Source: Halomonas sp. SpR8
Lineage (GTDB): Bacteria > Pseudomonadota > Gammaproteobacteria > Pseudomonadales > Halomonadaceae
Reading direction: 5' to 3'
DNA length: 64,000 bases
Assembly: GCF_031010195.1 (NCBI RefSeq)
Contig: NZ_JAUAMC010000008.1
Coordinates: 186,001 to 250,000, forward strand
The position numbers were made by a program, and so were the translations under genes. Under the pieces are notes generated by a model. That model worked only from the letters and a program-made list of their open reading frames with translations, searched no databases and was not told the origin of the DNA. Shown one piece after another: positions 54,970-63,981 of this stretch; positions within the stretch are counted from its first letter, which is position 1, and each line of letters starts with the position of its first letter.

Positions 54970-56085
54970 TCATTGGGCAATTAATTCGGCCACTTCAGAA
55001 GGTTGCACCACATCTCCAGTATCATTACCCCAGGCATTGCGTGTATAAGTGACCACAGCGGCCAATTCAACCGGATTCAAGGTGCTACGAAAAGCGGGCA
55101 TTGCCGCGCCCGAGACGCCGTTGATCACCTTATCAAGATGCCAATCCACATCGCTTATTAGCTGTTCGTTATTGGCTAGTGCAGGAAATGCTGGCGGAGA
55201 GCCCTGCCCTTCAGCCTGATGACAAGAGGAGCAGATCGATTGATAAACTGACTCACCACGCTCTACTAGCTCTTCCATTTCCCACTCACGATCAACGCCC
55301 ATCGCCTCTTCTTCAGCAGCCGCCTTTCGCTCGGCCAGCCAACCATCAAACTCCTCTTCTTCCATGGCATGTACCACTACCGGCATGAAGCCGTGGTCTA
55401 TACCGCATAGCTCGGCGCACTGGCCACGATAAATACCCGGTTCATTAATCTTGACCCAGTTTTCATTGATAAAACCGGGGATTGTATCTTGCTTTACCGC
55501 TAAGTCCGGCACCCACCAGGAGTGAATAACATCGTCTGAGGTCATCAGAAAACGTACTTTGCGATCAGTCGGTAAAACCAGCGGCTCATCAACTTCTAGT
55601 AAATAGTGTTCGCCGCGCGCCTCTTCGCCGCTAATTTGCGCTCTTGGCGTACTCATATTCGAGGTAAACGCCACATCCTCGCCAAGATACTCGTAGCGCC
55701 AGCGCCACTGCTGACCGGTAATCATAACGTCTAGCTCTGCGTCTGAAGCGTCATACATATTTTTCAGGGTAGCGGTAGCTGGCACTGCCATACCAACCAA
55801 AATTAATATTGGAATAGCGGTCCATAACACTTCAACACTGGTGTGTTCATGAAAGTTGGCGGCCTTGGCGCCTTTAGAATGACGATAACGAAATAGGGAG
55901 TAGAACATAGCCCCAAATACCAGCACGCCAATCACGACACATATCCAAAAAATGGTCATGTGTAAGCCGTAGATGTCACCACTAACATCAGTCACACCAA
56001 CGGGCATATTCCAGCCATTCGTCTGAGCCTGCGACCCACTCGCAGCAAACGTCATGACCAGTAGCCACCAACACCGTGAACGCAT
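54970..56085 (-). CDS. ctaC: cytochrome c oxidase subunit II fused to cytochrome c
   Basis: A 371-residue protein. A signal peptide (1-20, ending SQA) and two membrane helices (near 42-62 and 85-105) lead to the CuA domain, where the ligands lie in CAELCGIDHGFMPVVVHAM (near 214-232). A C-terminal cytochrome c domain with heme motif CSSCH (near 287-291) and the axial methionine around GAAMPAF makes this a caa3-type oxidase. It takes electrons from soluble cytochrome c. An acidic helical linker, rich in Glu, joins the two domains. It is the first gene of the oxidase operon, after the DUF2970 gene. Confidence 0.95.
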   Translation of the reverse strand: MRSRCWWLLVMTFAASGSQAQTNGWNMPVGVTDVSGDIYGLHMTIFWICVVIGVLVFGAMFYSLFRYRHSKGAKAANFHEHTSVEVLWTAIPILILVGMAVPATATLKNMYDASDAELDVMITGQQWRWRYEYLGEDVAFTSNMSTPRAQISGEEARGEHYLLEVDEPLVLPTDRKVRFLMTSDDVIHSWWVPDLAVKQDTIPGFINENWVKINEPGIYRGQCAELCGIDHGFMPVVVHAMEEEEFDGWLAERKAAAEEEAMGVDREWEMEELVERGESVYQSICSSCHQAEGQGSPPAFPALANNEQLISDVDWHLDKVINGVSGAAMPAFRSTLNPVELAAVVTYTRNAWGNDTGDVVQPSEVAELIAQ

Positions 56086-56212
56086 AGGTACCTCCAGGTT
56101 TGTTGTTGTTATTGCTTATCGTTAGATTAGGACAGCATTAAATGAGATATTAGCAGTATAGAAAATATGCAGCATTCGTCACGCTTTGCTTCTTTCAACC
56201 TATCAACGCTTC

Positions 56213-56386
56213 TCAGCGGGCCGCCAACGTTGCCAGAAAGACAAGCAACAAAACAAATAGCAGCGTAATCACTACCCCAGTGGCAATGTAGACGCCCGGC
56301 TTGTCACTACTGAAATCCTCTTGCCGATTTCGGTTATTCTGAACGCCCAGCAGAGCTGCGAGCACGGACTTCACTACCGTCCACAT
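56213..56386 (-). CDS. DUF2970 family small membrane protein
   Basis: A 57-residue protein with GGAGG 5 bp before its ATG. It begins MWTVVKSVLAALLGVQNN, has the conserved RQEDF segment, and ends in one membrane helix (near 33-53). This pattern fits DUF2970, a family found near cytochrome oxidase genes in proteobacteria. It lies 127 bp upstream of ctaC on the same strand and may share its promoter. The function is unknown; a minor oxidase subunit or assembly aid is possible. Confidence 0.8.
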   Translation of the reverse strand: MWTVVKSVLAALLGVQNNRNRQEDFSSDKPGVYIATGVVITLLFVLLLVFLATLAAR

Positions 56387-56591
56387 AAAACCTCCGAACT
56401 TTTTGAGATCCTAGCGCAGGTTCTTCCAAGCTAAAAAATTTAATTATTTTCACTTCAGTCTGGCATAACTATCACATTAAATTAAACCGGAAAACTAAGT
56501 ATTTACAGCTAACTAAATACCACTCTATAGCTTCTTAATATGCCATACTAGTATTTATCGATAGGATTAAGTGCTACCAAAGGAGTACCAC

Positions 56592-56813
56592 ATGCTCAAG
56601 CATCGTCCCACATTGCGGTTCAGACCCTTTTTTGCTCTTGCGCCACTGGTGCTATTAGCGGGGTGTACTACTTACACATGGCCGGACGGCTCACAGAAAA
56701 CCGTGATCGGCGTTGTGCCGGAAGAAGAAAATCGTCGCTATGAAGAAGAACAGGTAGATGGCGTACGCTATCGCATCCCTGATGAGATTCCAGAAAAACG
56801 CAGTGCGGACTAG
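56592..56813 (+). CDS. small lipoprotein of unknown function
   Basis: A 73-residue protein with a lipoprotein signal: basic MLKHRPTLRFR, a hydrophobic core FFALAPLVLL and the lipobox LAGC (near 23-26). The mature part is about 48 residues, hydrophilic and charged (TVIGVVPEEENRRYEEEQVD), with no known domain. AAGGAG precedes the ATG at 56592. It is a lone gene between the oxidase cluster and the purine cluster, convergent with the TetR gene. Confidence 0.75.
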   Translation: MLKHRPTLRFRPFFALAPLVLLAGCTTYTWPDGSQKTVIGVVPEEENRRYEEEQVDGVRYRIPDEIPEKRSAD

Positions 56814-56969
56814 CCATTGCATAGCGTAATTACAAAGGTAGGCCTTTAGAGGAGTGTACTTCATTTAGTTTTAGCAGTTCAGGGGCGGTGAACGCGGGTC
56901 GTCTTACCCGCCCCCGGCTGGGCAATCAGTATTAAACGGTTGCTGTAATCAAGCACGTTTTTCAGATGA

Positions 56970-57662
56970 TCAAGGTGTTGATTTATGGGAAGCACACTCT
57001 TCATCTATATGCGGTGCTTGAACAACTGCCGGTACGCTTAGGCCACAGCCTTTAAGGATCACGTGCTCAAGAAAGGTCGATATTGACTCAAGGTCATCGT
57101 CACTTAACGCATCCCGGCCTAGAATACCGGACACTTGCGCACTATATTCAGTATAGTGCTGGGTGGCAGACCAAATCAGGAAAATCAGCCAGCGCGGATC
57201 GACATCATCCATTTTTCCTTGTGCCGACCACTGGCGAATGATCGCGGCTCGAGAAGCTACCCAATCGCGCAACTCTCCCGCCAGATAATCATTTAAGAAG
57301 GGAGCACCGGCTAAAATTTCCGCCGCAAAGAGTTTTGAACCTTCGGGATAGCGCTGACCAAGCACCATTTTAGTGCGAATAAAATCACTAAGTACCGTCG
57401 CCGGGTCACTATCAGGCGTAATATCTTCAAGGACTTCGTTCCATCGACTCATCATGCGATTAAGTAGCCGTATATAAAGCTCTTGTTTGCTGCCCATATA
57501 ATACAAAATATTGGCCTTTGGGAGACCAGCTCTATCAGCAATCACTTGCAAGCTCGCCCCGCGGTACCCGTACTGAGAAAATACCTGCTCAGCAGCCTGC
57601 AGAATATGTGACTCGACTCTTTCCCGGCTTGGGGTTTCAGGATTGGTAGTTACGGCGCTCAT
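56970..57662 (-). CDS. TetR-family regulator, RutR-like
   Basis: A 230-residue TetR-type repressor. The helix-turn-helix spans about 18-62 (HILQAAEQVFSQYGYRGASL, ADRAGLPKANILYYMGSKQE). The C-domain carries LFLIW and VILKGC-like stretches that fit the RutR/YcdC group, whose E. coli member senses uracil or thymine and controls pyrimidine and purine catabolism. It is divergent from xdhA. A perfect 14-bp palindrome, TGACCGATCGGTCA, in the shared gap is close to the RutR consensus (TTGACCAnnTGGTCAA). A purine or related effector is inferred. Confidence 0.85.
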   Translation of the reverse strand: MSAVTTNPETPSRERVESHILQAAEQVFSQYGYRGASLQVIADRAGLPKANILYYMGSKQELYIRLLNRMMSRWNEVLEDITPDSDPATVLSDFIRTKMVLGQRYPEGSKLFAAEILAGAPFLNDYLAGELRDWVASRAAIIRQWSAQGKMDDVDPRWLIFLIWSATQHYTEYSAQVSGILGRDALSDDDLESISTFLEHVILKGCGLSVPAVVQAPHIDEECASHKSTP

Positions 57663-57699
57663 TAACGATGTTCCTTGGTCGTGTAGCTTGACTAACTAA

Positions 57700-57728
57700 T
57701 TGCACTAAAAATTGGCATTCAGTATAAG
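57700..57728 (+). promoter_or_regulatory. candidate promoter facing xdhA
   Basis: TTGCAC (57700-57705), a 17-bp spacer and TATAAG (57723-57728) point toward xdhA. The palindromic operator lies about 65-75 bp downstream. A second -10-like TATACA stands closer to the gene, near 57828. Confidence 0.4.
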
Positions 57729-57798
57729 CTTGCCCCAGTCCGGTGCGGTGATCAAATACTTGCAAGGCAGGGCGTTTTGTACCAAGCTCAAATCACAT

Positions 57799-57812
57799 TG
57801 ACCGATCGGTCA
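57799..57812. promoter_or_regulatory. TetR/RutR-type operator between regulator and xdhA
   Basis: TGACCGATCGGTCA is a perfect 14-bp palindrome, preceded by T so that one side reads TTGACC. It lies 39 bp before the xdhA ATG in the divergent promoter region. Confidence 0.75.
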
Positions 57813-57850
57813 GCACGATCTCGGTCTATACAATAACAGTGGAGTTTGGC

Positions 57851-59356
57851 ATGGCAACGATTGCGTTCCTGCTCAATGGTACCCCTCAACGGCTTGATGT
57901 TTCATCAGACATGAGCATTTTAACCTTATTACGTGAGCATTTAGCTCACACCGGCACGAAAGAGGGCTGCGCTTCGGGAGACTGCGGCGCATGTACGGTT
58001 GCGATTGGTGAGCCAGCAGCAGAAAGGCAAATATTTAATAGCGCTAATGCGTGCATTACGCCAGCCCATCAGTTGCAGGGAAAGCACCTTGTTACCGTTG
58101 AAGGGCTTGGGACAGAGAAACACTTACACCCAGCACAAGAAGCAATGATCGAGTGCCATGGCAGCCAGTGCGGTTTTTGCACGCCGGGTATCGTAATGTC
58201 GCTTTTCACTTTGCATGAGTCCCTTACCCAGCGCCCCTTCCCACTAACGCCAGAGCTGTCACAAGAACGGTCTCAAGAACGGTATCAAGAACTGTCACAA
58301 ACGCGACTTGAAGCAACACTAGGCGGCAACTTGTGCCGTTGTACTGGCTATCGCCCTATTCGTGATGCGGCTCTGCGCATGCGTGACATTCCCTTTGAGC
58401 GACCACACTGGTATGACGCGACGCTATCAGAAGTAGGGGGCCATCCAGCTCTCTCTGATACCGCAGTGGGAACTTCATTTTTTGCTCAGCCCAAAACCCT
58501 GGCAGAATTAACTCAACTGCGCCTTAAAGCGCCGCAAGCAAGACTTGTCGCAGGCGGAACAGATTTGTGGCTTGAAAGTACCCAACGATTAATGCCCTTG
58601 GAACAGCTTATTGACATAACTCGTGTTGCTGAGCTGTTAACCATTGAAGAAGCAACGCTGGAAGAACAAACCGGCTGGTGGGTTGGTGCTGGCGTGACCT
58701 ATACCCGGCTCGAACCGTTATTTGAAGAGCACTTTCCAGCGTTTGCCCACCTTCTGCACCGTCTAGGTTCTCAGCAGATCCGGAACCGGGGAACGCTGGG
58801 TGGCAATATTGCCAACGCTTCTCCCATTGGCGATACCCCTCCCGTGCTACTCGCCTTGGGCGCCCACGTAGAACTTGCCAGCGCAAATGGCACACGTTGC
58901 TTAGCGCTTGAGGTTTTTTTTCTGGATTATAAAAAGACCGTGCTGGCGGCTGATGAAGTCATTTCACGAATATTCATTCCGCGGGCGATTGAAGACACCC
59001 AACTGCGCGTATGGAAGCTATCCAAGCGTCGCGAAGATGATATCTCTGCAGTACTAGGGGCCTTTAGCTATCGCGTTGAACAGAATGTTTTACGTGATGT
59101 GCGGATTGCCTTTGGCGGTATGGCCGCTATTCCAAAACGCGCGCAAGGTGCCGAAGTTGCGCTCGAAGGTAATACCATTACTCAAGCAGCTTTTCGCGCC
59201 GCTCAGAAGGCACTTGATGACGACTTCCACCCCATGAGCGACGTACGAGGCAGTCAGCATTATCGTCAGCAAGCCGCCAAAAACCTGCTTGAACGCCTCT
59301 ATCTTTCTCTCTCAGCGTCCGACCACGAGGTGATGCTCCATGCGTACGCTCACTAA
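57851..59356 (+). CDS. xdhA: xanthine dehydrogenase small subunit (2Fe-2S and FAD)
   Basis: A 501-residue subunit. The plant-type 2Fe-2S domain has CASGDCGACTVAIG (near 40-53); the second 2Fe-2S domain has CGFCTPGIVMSLFTLHE and, after an insert, CRCTGYRPI. The FAD domain runs from about 205, with LVAGGTDLWLE and GTLGGNIANASPIGDTPP. It passes electrons from the molybdenum centre in XdhB to NAD. The insert between the two cysteine motifs is a repeat of four-residue units (SQER, SQER, YQEL, SQTR). The ATG at 57851 has GGAG 8 bp upstream. Its end overlaps xdhB by 17 bp. Confidence 0.95.
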   Translation: MATIAFLLNGTPQRLDVSSDMSILTLLREHLAHTGTKEGCASGDCGACTVAIGEPAAERQIFNSANACITPAHQLQGKHLVTVEGLGTEKHLHPAQEAMIECHGSQCGFCTPGIVMSLFTLHESLTQRPFPLTPELSQERSQERYQELSQTRLEATLGGNLCRCTGYRPIRDAALRMRDIPFERPHWYDATLSEVGGHPALSDTAVGTSFFAQPKTLAELTQLRLKAPQARLVAGGTDLWLESTQRLMPLEQLIDITRVAELLTIEEATLEEQTGWWVGAGVTYTRLEPLFEEHFPAFAHLLHRLGSQQIRNRGTLGGNIANASPIGDTPPVLLALGAHVELASANGTRCLALEVFFLDYKKTVLAADEVISRIFIPRAIEDTQLRVWKLSKRREDDISAVLGAFSYRVEQNVLRDVRIAFGGMAAIPKRAQGAEVALEGNTITQAAFRAAQKALDDDFHPMSDVRGSQHYRQQAAKNLLERLYLSLSASDHEVMLHAYAH

Positions 59357-61763
59357 ACTGGACAGCGATAGCAGTCGTGCCCGCCGTGAACTACACGATC
59401 ACATTCAAGGCTCTGGCCCCTTGGCACGCCATACGGTCGACAGTACCGGCAAACGCCAGGCGGGCAGCGCAAGCTTTCACGAAAGCGCCCAGAAACACGT
59501 TACCGGCAAAGCTGCTTATATTGATGACTTGATCCTGCCTGCCGATACTTTGCATGTGGCATTAGGCCTATCGCCAGTCGCGCACGGCACCTTAACGCAG
59601 CTTGATATCAGCAAGGTCAAAGAGGCGCCGGGAGTAGTCGATGTGATTACTTTCCATGAAGTACCAGGGCATACCGATATCGGTCCGGTCTTTCCCGGAG
59701 ATCCTATTTTTGTCGATCAGGAAATCAGCTACGCAGGCCAATGCCTGTTCGCCGTTGCAGCAACGTCGTTGCAGGCGGCACGCCGAGCCGTCAAGTTAGC
59801 CACCATTGGCATCGATGAGCAGCCCGCTAGTTTAGACCCGGTGGCCGCGACGGAGCGCGAGGAGTTTGTGCGCCCGCCCCATGTGCAAACCCGTGGTGAT
59901 TGGCAACAGGCGCTCAACCAAGCAGAACAGTTGGTTGAAGGCGAACTCTTCGTCGGCGGGCAAGAACATTTCTACCTAGAAGGCCAGGCCTGCGTGGTTC
60001 ACCCAACCGAAGATGAGGGTGTCATCGTCCACACTTCCAACCAGCATCCCAGCGAGACCCAGAAGCTGGTGGCCGAGGTGCTCGATATTCCTTTTCACGC
60101 TGTCACTGTGGAAGTCCGCCGCATGGGCGGTGGCTTTGGTGGCAAAGAGACTCAGGCGTCTCCCTGGGCATGTATTGCCGCGATCATTGTCCGTCGCACC
60201 GGCAAAACGGTTCGCCTGCGCTTACCGCGCAGTGAAGATATGCGCGCCACGGGCAAACGCCACCCCTTCCATAACCGCTACCGGCTCGCTATTGATGCTG
60301 AAGGCGTTATTCAGGGGGGTGAGGTCACCGTGATCGGTGACTGCGGCTACTCGCCGGATCTCTCCGACGCTATCGTTGATCGCGCCATGTTTCATGCCGA
60401 CAACGCCTACTCTCTGGGAGATGCCCAGGTGATAGGCCATCGGGCCAAAACCCACACCGCCTCCAATACCGCCTTTCGGGGTTTCGGTGGTCCCCAGGGA
60501 ATGATGATCATCGAAGCGGCCATGGATGATATTGCCCGCCAGGTTGGCGAAGATCCACTGACCGTTCGCAAGCGCAACTTCTACCGCGATGGCCGCGAGG
60601 TGACCCACTACGGCCAGCATGTTGATCAACGCCAACTCTTGCATACACTCGTTGAAACGCTAGAAAACGACAGCGAATACTGGGCACGACGCAAAGCGGT
60701 CAGTGAATTTAACGCCACCAGCCCGGTTATTAAGAAAGGTCTGGCACTTACCCCGGTGAAATTTGGTATTTCATTTACCGCTCAGCACCTTAACCAGGCA
60801 GGCGCCCTGCTGCATGTTTATACCGACGGCAGCGTGATGATTAATCACGGCGGTACCGAGATGGGCCAAGGGCTGCATACCAAGATTTGCCAGGTAGTGG
60901 CCAGGGAACTGGGACTCGATTTAGACAAAGTGCGCATTACCGCTACGCGAACCGATAAAGTCCCCAACACTTCACCAACCGCCGCTTCCAGTGGTGCAGA
61001 CTTAAACGGGATGGCCGCACGGGATGCGGCCGGTAAATTGCGTGAACGTCTGTTCGATTTTGCCGCCGAGCACTATTCAGAAGGCCTGGATCGGGAAGGC
61101 ATGCGCCTGGAAGACGGTATGCTGGTGGCCGGATTGGGCGAAAGCGAGCGTCGCGTTCCGTGGGGAGAATTAGTACAAACGGCTTATCTCAATCGCATAT
61201 CGCTGTCTGAAAGAGGCTTTTATGCCACCCCGCTGATTCACTATGATCGCTCAGTCGGTCAGGGTCGCCCCTTTTATTACTATGCGTTTGGCGCGGCGGT
61301 GGCTGAAGTCAGGGTCGATACTTTGAGCGGAGAGTACCAAGTAGACCGTGTTGATATCCTGCACGATGTGGGTGACTCACTAAACCCGGCTATTGATATT
61401 GGGCAAATCGAAGGTGGTTTTATCCAGGGAATGGGCTGGCTCACCAGCGAAGAGCTTAAATGGAATGATAAAGGCGTATTGGTCAGTGATGGTCCTGCGA
61501 CCTATAAAATTCCTACCTTTGGTGATTTGCCAGCTATTTTCAACGTCTCCCTGTTGGAAGGTCATCCTAATTCAATGGCCAGTCTCTATCGTTCAAAAGC
61601 GGTAGGCGAGCCCCCTTTCATGTTGGGAATTTGCGTTTGGTCAGCCCTGCGTGACGCGCTTTCAAGCCTTACTGATTACGCCACATCTCCCCACTTAGAT
61701 ACACCGGCCACGCCTGAACGAGTCATGCTGGCGGCTAACACCACCAGGAAGAAAGCGCTGTGA
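59340..61763 (+). CDS. xdhB: xanthine dehydrogenase molybdopterin-binding subunit
   Basis: An 807-residue molybdenum hydroxylase subunit. The N-terminal a/b hammerhead domain begins near 50 (HVTGKAAYIDDLILPADTLH). Molybdopterin-site segments follow: RRMGGGFGGKETQASPWACI, TAFRGFGGPQGMMIIEAAMD, GGTEMGQGLHTKICQVVARE and the catalytic-glutamate region AVGEPPFMLGICVWSALRDA. It oxidises hypoxanthine and xanthine to urate in the cytoplasm. The ATG lies within the end of xdhA, so translation is coupled, and its stop overlaps the xdhC GTG. Confidence 0.95.
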   Translation: MRTLTKLDSDSSRARRELHDHIQGSGPLARHTVDSTGKRQAGSASFHESAQKHVTGKAAYIDDLILPADTLHVALGLSPVAHGTLTQLDISKVKEAPGVVDVITFHEVPGHTDIGPVFPGDPIFVDQEISYAGQCLFAVAATSLQAARRAVKLATIGIDEQPASLDPVAATEREEFVRPPHVQTRGDWQQALNQAEQLVEGELFVGGQEHFYLEGQACVVHPTEDEGVIVHTSNQHPSETQKLVAEVLDIPFHAVTVEVRRMGGGFGGKETQASPWACIAAIIVRRTGKTVRLRLPRSEDMRATGKRHPFHNRYRLAIDAEGVIQGGEVTVIGDCGYSPDLSDAIVDRAMFHADNAYSLGDAQVIGHRAKTHTASNTAFRGFGGPQGMMIIEAAMDDIARQVGEDPLTVRKRNFYRDGREVTHYGQHVDQRQLLHTLVETLENDSEYWARRKAVSEFNATSPVIKKGLALTPVKFGISFTAQHLNQAGALLHVYTDGSVMINHGGTEMGQGLHTKICQVVARELGLDLDKVRITATRTDKVPNTSPTAASSGADLNGMAARDAAGKLRERLFDFAAEHYSEGLDREGMRLEDGMLVAGLGESERRVPWGELVQTAYLNRISLSERGFYATPLIHYDRSVGQGRPFYYYAFGAAVAEVRVDTLSGEYQVDRVDILHDVGDSLNPAIDIGQIEGGFIQGMGWLTSEELKWNDKGVLVSDGPATYKIPTFGDLPAIFNVSLLEGHPNSMASLYRSKAVGEPPFMLGICVWSALRDALSSLTDYATSPHLDTPATPERVMLAANTTRKKAL

Positions 61764-62632
61764 GTGATACTCAATCCACGGAAACTTGGCATGCGGCGCT
61801 GCACCGCTTACAGCGCGACGGTATTCCCCATGTACTAGCCACGCAGGTGACCAGCGCAGGCTCCACCCCCCGCGAGCCTGGTGCTCGCATGGTGATCACC
61901 GACGATGCTATCTTCGATACACTGGGGGGCGGTACTTTTGAGTGGCAAGCTATTACCGCCGCTCGTGCCTGCTTGACTGAACAACGCTACGGGCTCAGAT
62001 TAGAAGCCTTCTCTTTGGGTGGACGCAGCGGGCAGTGCTGTGGCGGCTTTGTGAATATCCTTTTAGAAGCCTTTCCTGGAGCGACTGCCCATGTGGCTAT
62101 CTTTGGAGCAGGCCATGTAGGGCAGCAAATTGCAAAGCTTAGTGCCCCACTACCCTGGCAGCTCCATTGGCACGATAGCCGCAGCGGAGCTTTTGACGGA
62201 CAGTACCAGCAGTCGCGACTTCACTGTTATTCGCTACACGATGCAACGCAAAGTGTTGCCGCCTTGCCTACCAACACTCATGTGTTGGTATTGACCCACA
62301 ACCATGATGAGGACTATGCCTTAATCGCAGCGCTAATTAAACGCGATGATATTGCGTCAATCGGACTCATTGGCTCTGATAGCAAATGGGCAAGCTTTGA
62401 AGGACGACTTAAACGCCAAGGATACTCCGCGGATCACATTGCACGCGTACGCTGCCCCATTGGTCGCATTCATGCTACGAAGCTCAGCAATAAAACTCCC
62501 TACGCGATTGCTTTAACAGTAGTGACCGAGCTGCTGTGGTTAACTGATACGCCTTCCAATCCGAATATCCGCGGCCTTGAACCCCAAGCCCTGCGTACTC
62601 TCTTTGACGAACATCCCACTACCGCGAGTTGA
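61760..62632 (+). CDS. xdhC: xanthine dehydrogenase accessory protein XdhC
   Basis: A 290-residue protein that binds molybdenum cofactor, supports its sulfuration and inserts it into XdhB. The N-terminal XdhC/CoxI segment reads VLATQVTSAGSTPREPGARM, and the CCGG turn is in GGRSGQCCGGFVNILLE (near 88-104). The C-terminal Rossmann-like part has AIFGAGHVGQQIAKL and GLIGSDSKWASFEGRL. It starts at a GTG that overlaps the xdhB stop (GTGA), so it depends on coupled translation. Confidence 0.93.
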   Translation: MSDTQSTETWHAALHRLQRDGIPHVLATQVTSAGSTPREPGARMVITDDAIFDTLGGGTFEWQAITAARACLTEQRYGLRLEAFSLGGRSGQCCGGFVNILLEAFPGATAHVAIFGAGHVGQQIAKLSAPLPWQLHWHDSRSGAFDGQYQQSRLHCYSLHDATQSVAALPTNTHVLVLTHNHDEDYALIAALIKRDDIASIGLIGSDSKWASFEGRLKRQGYSADHIARVRCPIGRIHATKLSNKTPYAIALTVVTELLWLTDTPSNPNIRGLEPQALRTLFDEHPTTAS

Positions 62633-62633
62633 T

Positions 62634-63950
62634 ATGAATTCCTTAATCGACACGTTTATCCGCGCTGAATTGGTTAGCTTTGCACGCGACCCAGGCAGTG
62701 GTGACACACCGGATTCGGGCAGCTTAGAGCATTACGGCGACGGTTTACTATGGTTGAAAGGGCAACACATTCATGCAGTTGGTCACTTCAATGAGTTGGC
62801 ACCGTCTTTACCGAAGGGTAGTGACGTGCTTGATTACCGTGACAAACTTATCATGCCCGGGTTTATCGATACTCACGTTCACTATGTCCAACTGGATATC
62901 ATGGCCTCCTATGGGCGCCAACTATTAGATTGGCTTAACGACTACACCTTTCCTGAAGAGTGCCGTTTCGCTAATCATGCCCATGCAGAAGCGCTGTCTA
63001 ACGCTTTTTTAGATGAAATGCTCCGCGCGGGTACTACGACAGCTCAAGTATTTGGCTCTAGCCACCCAGATTCGGTCGATGCATTCTTTACCGCCTGTCA
63101 AAAACGCCATCTTCGTATGTTGGTCGGCAAAGTATTAATGGATCGTAACGCACCTGATGCCTTACTAGATGGCGCGACAGGCATTAACGATACTGAACGG
63201 CTCATAGAGGATTGGCACGGCAAACAGCGGTTGGGGTATAGCGTCACACCACGTTTTGCGCCCACCTCTACCAAAACACAAATGGATGCCGCCGGTGCCC
63301 TTCTGCGTAATGATCCAACCCTTTGGTTACAGACGCACTTGGCGGAAAACAGCGGGGAGCTAGACTGGGTGGCAAAACTGTTCCCGGGTAGCCATGACTA
63401 CTTAGCGGTTTATGAAGAAGCAGGCTTGGTTGGCCCACGCAGCACCTTCGCTCACGGCATTCACCTCGATAACGGCATGCGTAAACGCTTGGCGGATCGA
63501 GGCGCCAATATTGCTTTTTGCCCCAGTTCCAATCTTTTTCTGGGTAGCGGGCTATTCGACCGTGAGGCAGCCAAACAGACGGGGATGGCATACACATTTG
63601 CCAGCGATATCGGTGCAGGCACTGATTTATCGGGCTTTGGAACGCTTAAAGCAGCCTATCAAGTGGGCCAACTGGGTGACCAGCCGCTTACCGCCTGGCA
63701 AGGCTTTTATGGCTTAACCATGGGCAATGCAAAAGCGCTCTCGCTGGATAACCACATCGGTCAGTTGGCCCCCACACTGGAAGCTGACTTCGTGGTGATT
63801 GACACCCAAGCAACATCGCTACTATCTCGGCGTATCAGTCATTGCACTACGCTCGGCGAGCGACTGTTTGCATTAATGATGTTGGCGGACGACCGCGCTA
63901 TTTATGAAACCTGGGCCGGTGGCATCTGCCAACACCACAGGGATGTATAA
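62634..63950 (+). CDS. guaD: guanine deaminase
   Basis: A 438-residue amidohydrolase, matching the 439 of E. coli GuaD. Zinc and active-site residues are visible in MPGFIDTHVHYVQLD (near 75-89), LQTHLAENSGELDWV, HGIHLDNGMRKRL and SDIGAGTDLSGFG. The substrate-loop signature CPSSNLFLGSGLFD is typical of guanine deaminase. It converts guanine to xanthine, the substrate of XdhAB, so the operon links both steps. The ATG at 62634 comes one base after the xdhC stop; longer frames overlap xdhC. Only a weak ribosome site is present. Confidence 0.95.
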   Translation: MNSLIDTFIRAELVSFARDPGSGDTPDSGSLEHYGDGLLWLKGQHIHAVGHFNELAPSLPKGSDVLDYRDKLIMPGFIDTHVHYVQLDIMASYGRQLLDWLNDYTFPEECRFANHAHAEALSNAFLDEMLRAGTTTAQVFGSSHPDSVDAFFTACQKRHLRMLVGKVLMDRNAPDALLDGATGINDTERLIEDWHGKQRLGYSVTPRFAPTSTKTQMDAAGALLRNDPTLWLQTHLAENSGELDWVAKLFPGSHDYLAVYEEAGLVGPRSTFAHGIHLDNGMRKRLADRGANIAFCPSSNLFLGSGLFDREAAKQTGMAYTFASDIGAGTDLSGFGTLKAAYQVGQLGDQPLTAWQGFYGLTMGNAKALSLDNHIGQLAPTLEADFVVIDTQATSLLSRRISHCTTLGERLFALMMLADDRAIYETWAGGICQHHRDV

Positions 63951-63981
63951 GTGAGGTGTGAGGTGTTACCCCTCTCCTCAC
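63951..63981 (+). terminator. possible terminator after guaD
   Basis: GTGAGG (63951-63956) can pair with CCTCAC (63976-63981), with an inner GAGG/CCTC helix, followed by TATTTTCCCC. The stem is imperfect and the T run short; the window ends 19 bp later. Confidence 0.35.

Noticed and set aside
56894..56911. GCGGGT/ACCCGC hairpin between the lipoprotein and TetR genes
   Set aside because: The 6-bp stem has no T run on either strand, so I do not call it a terminator.
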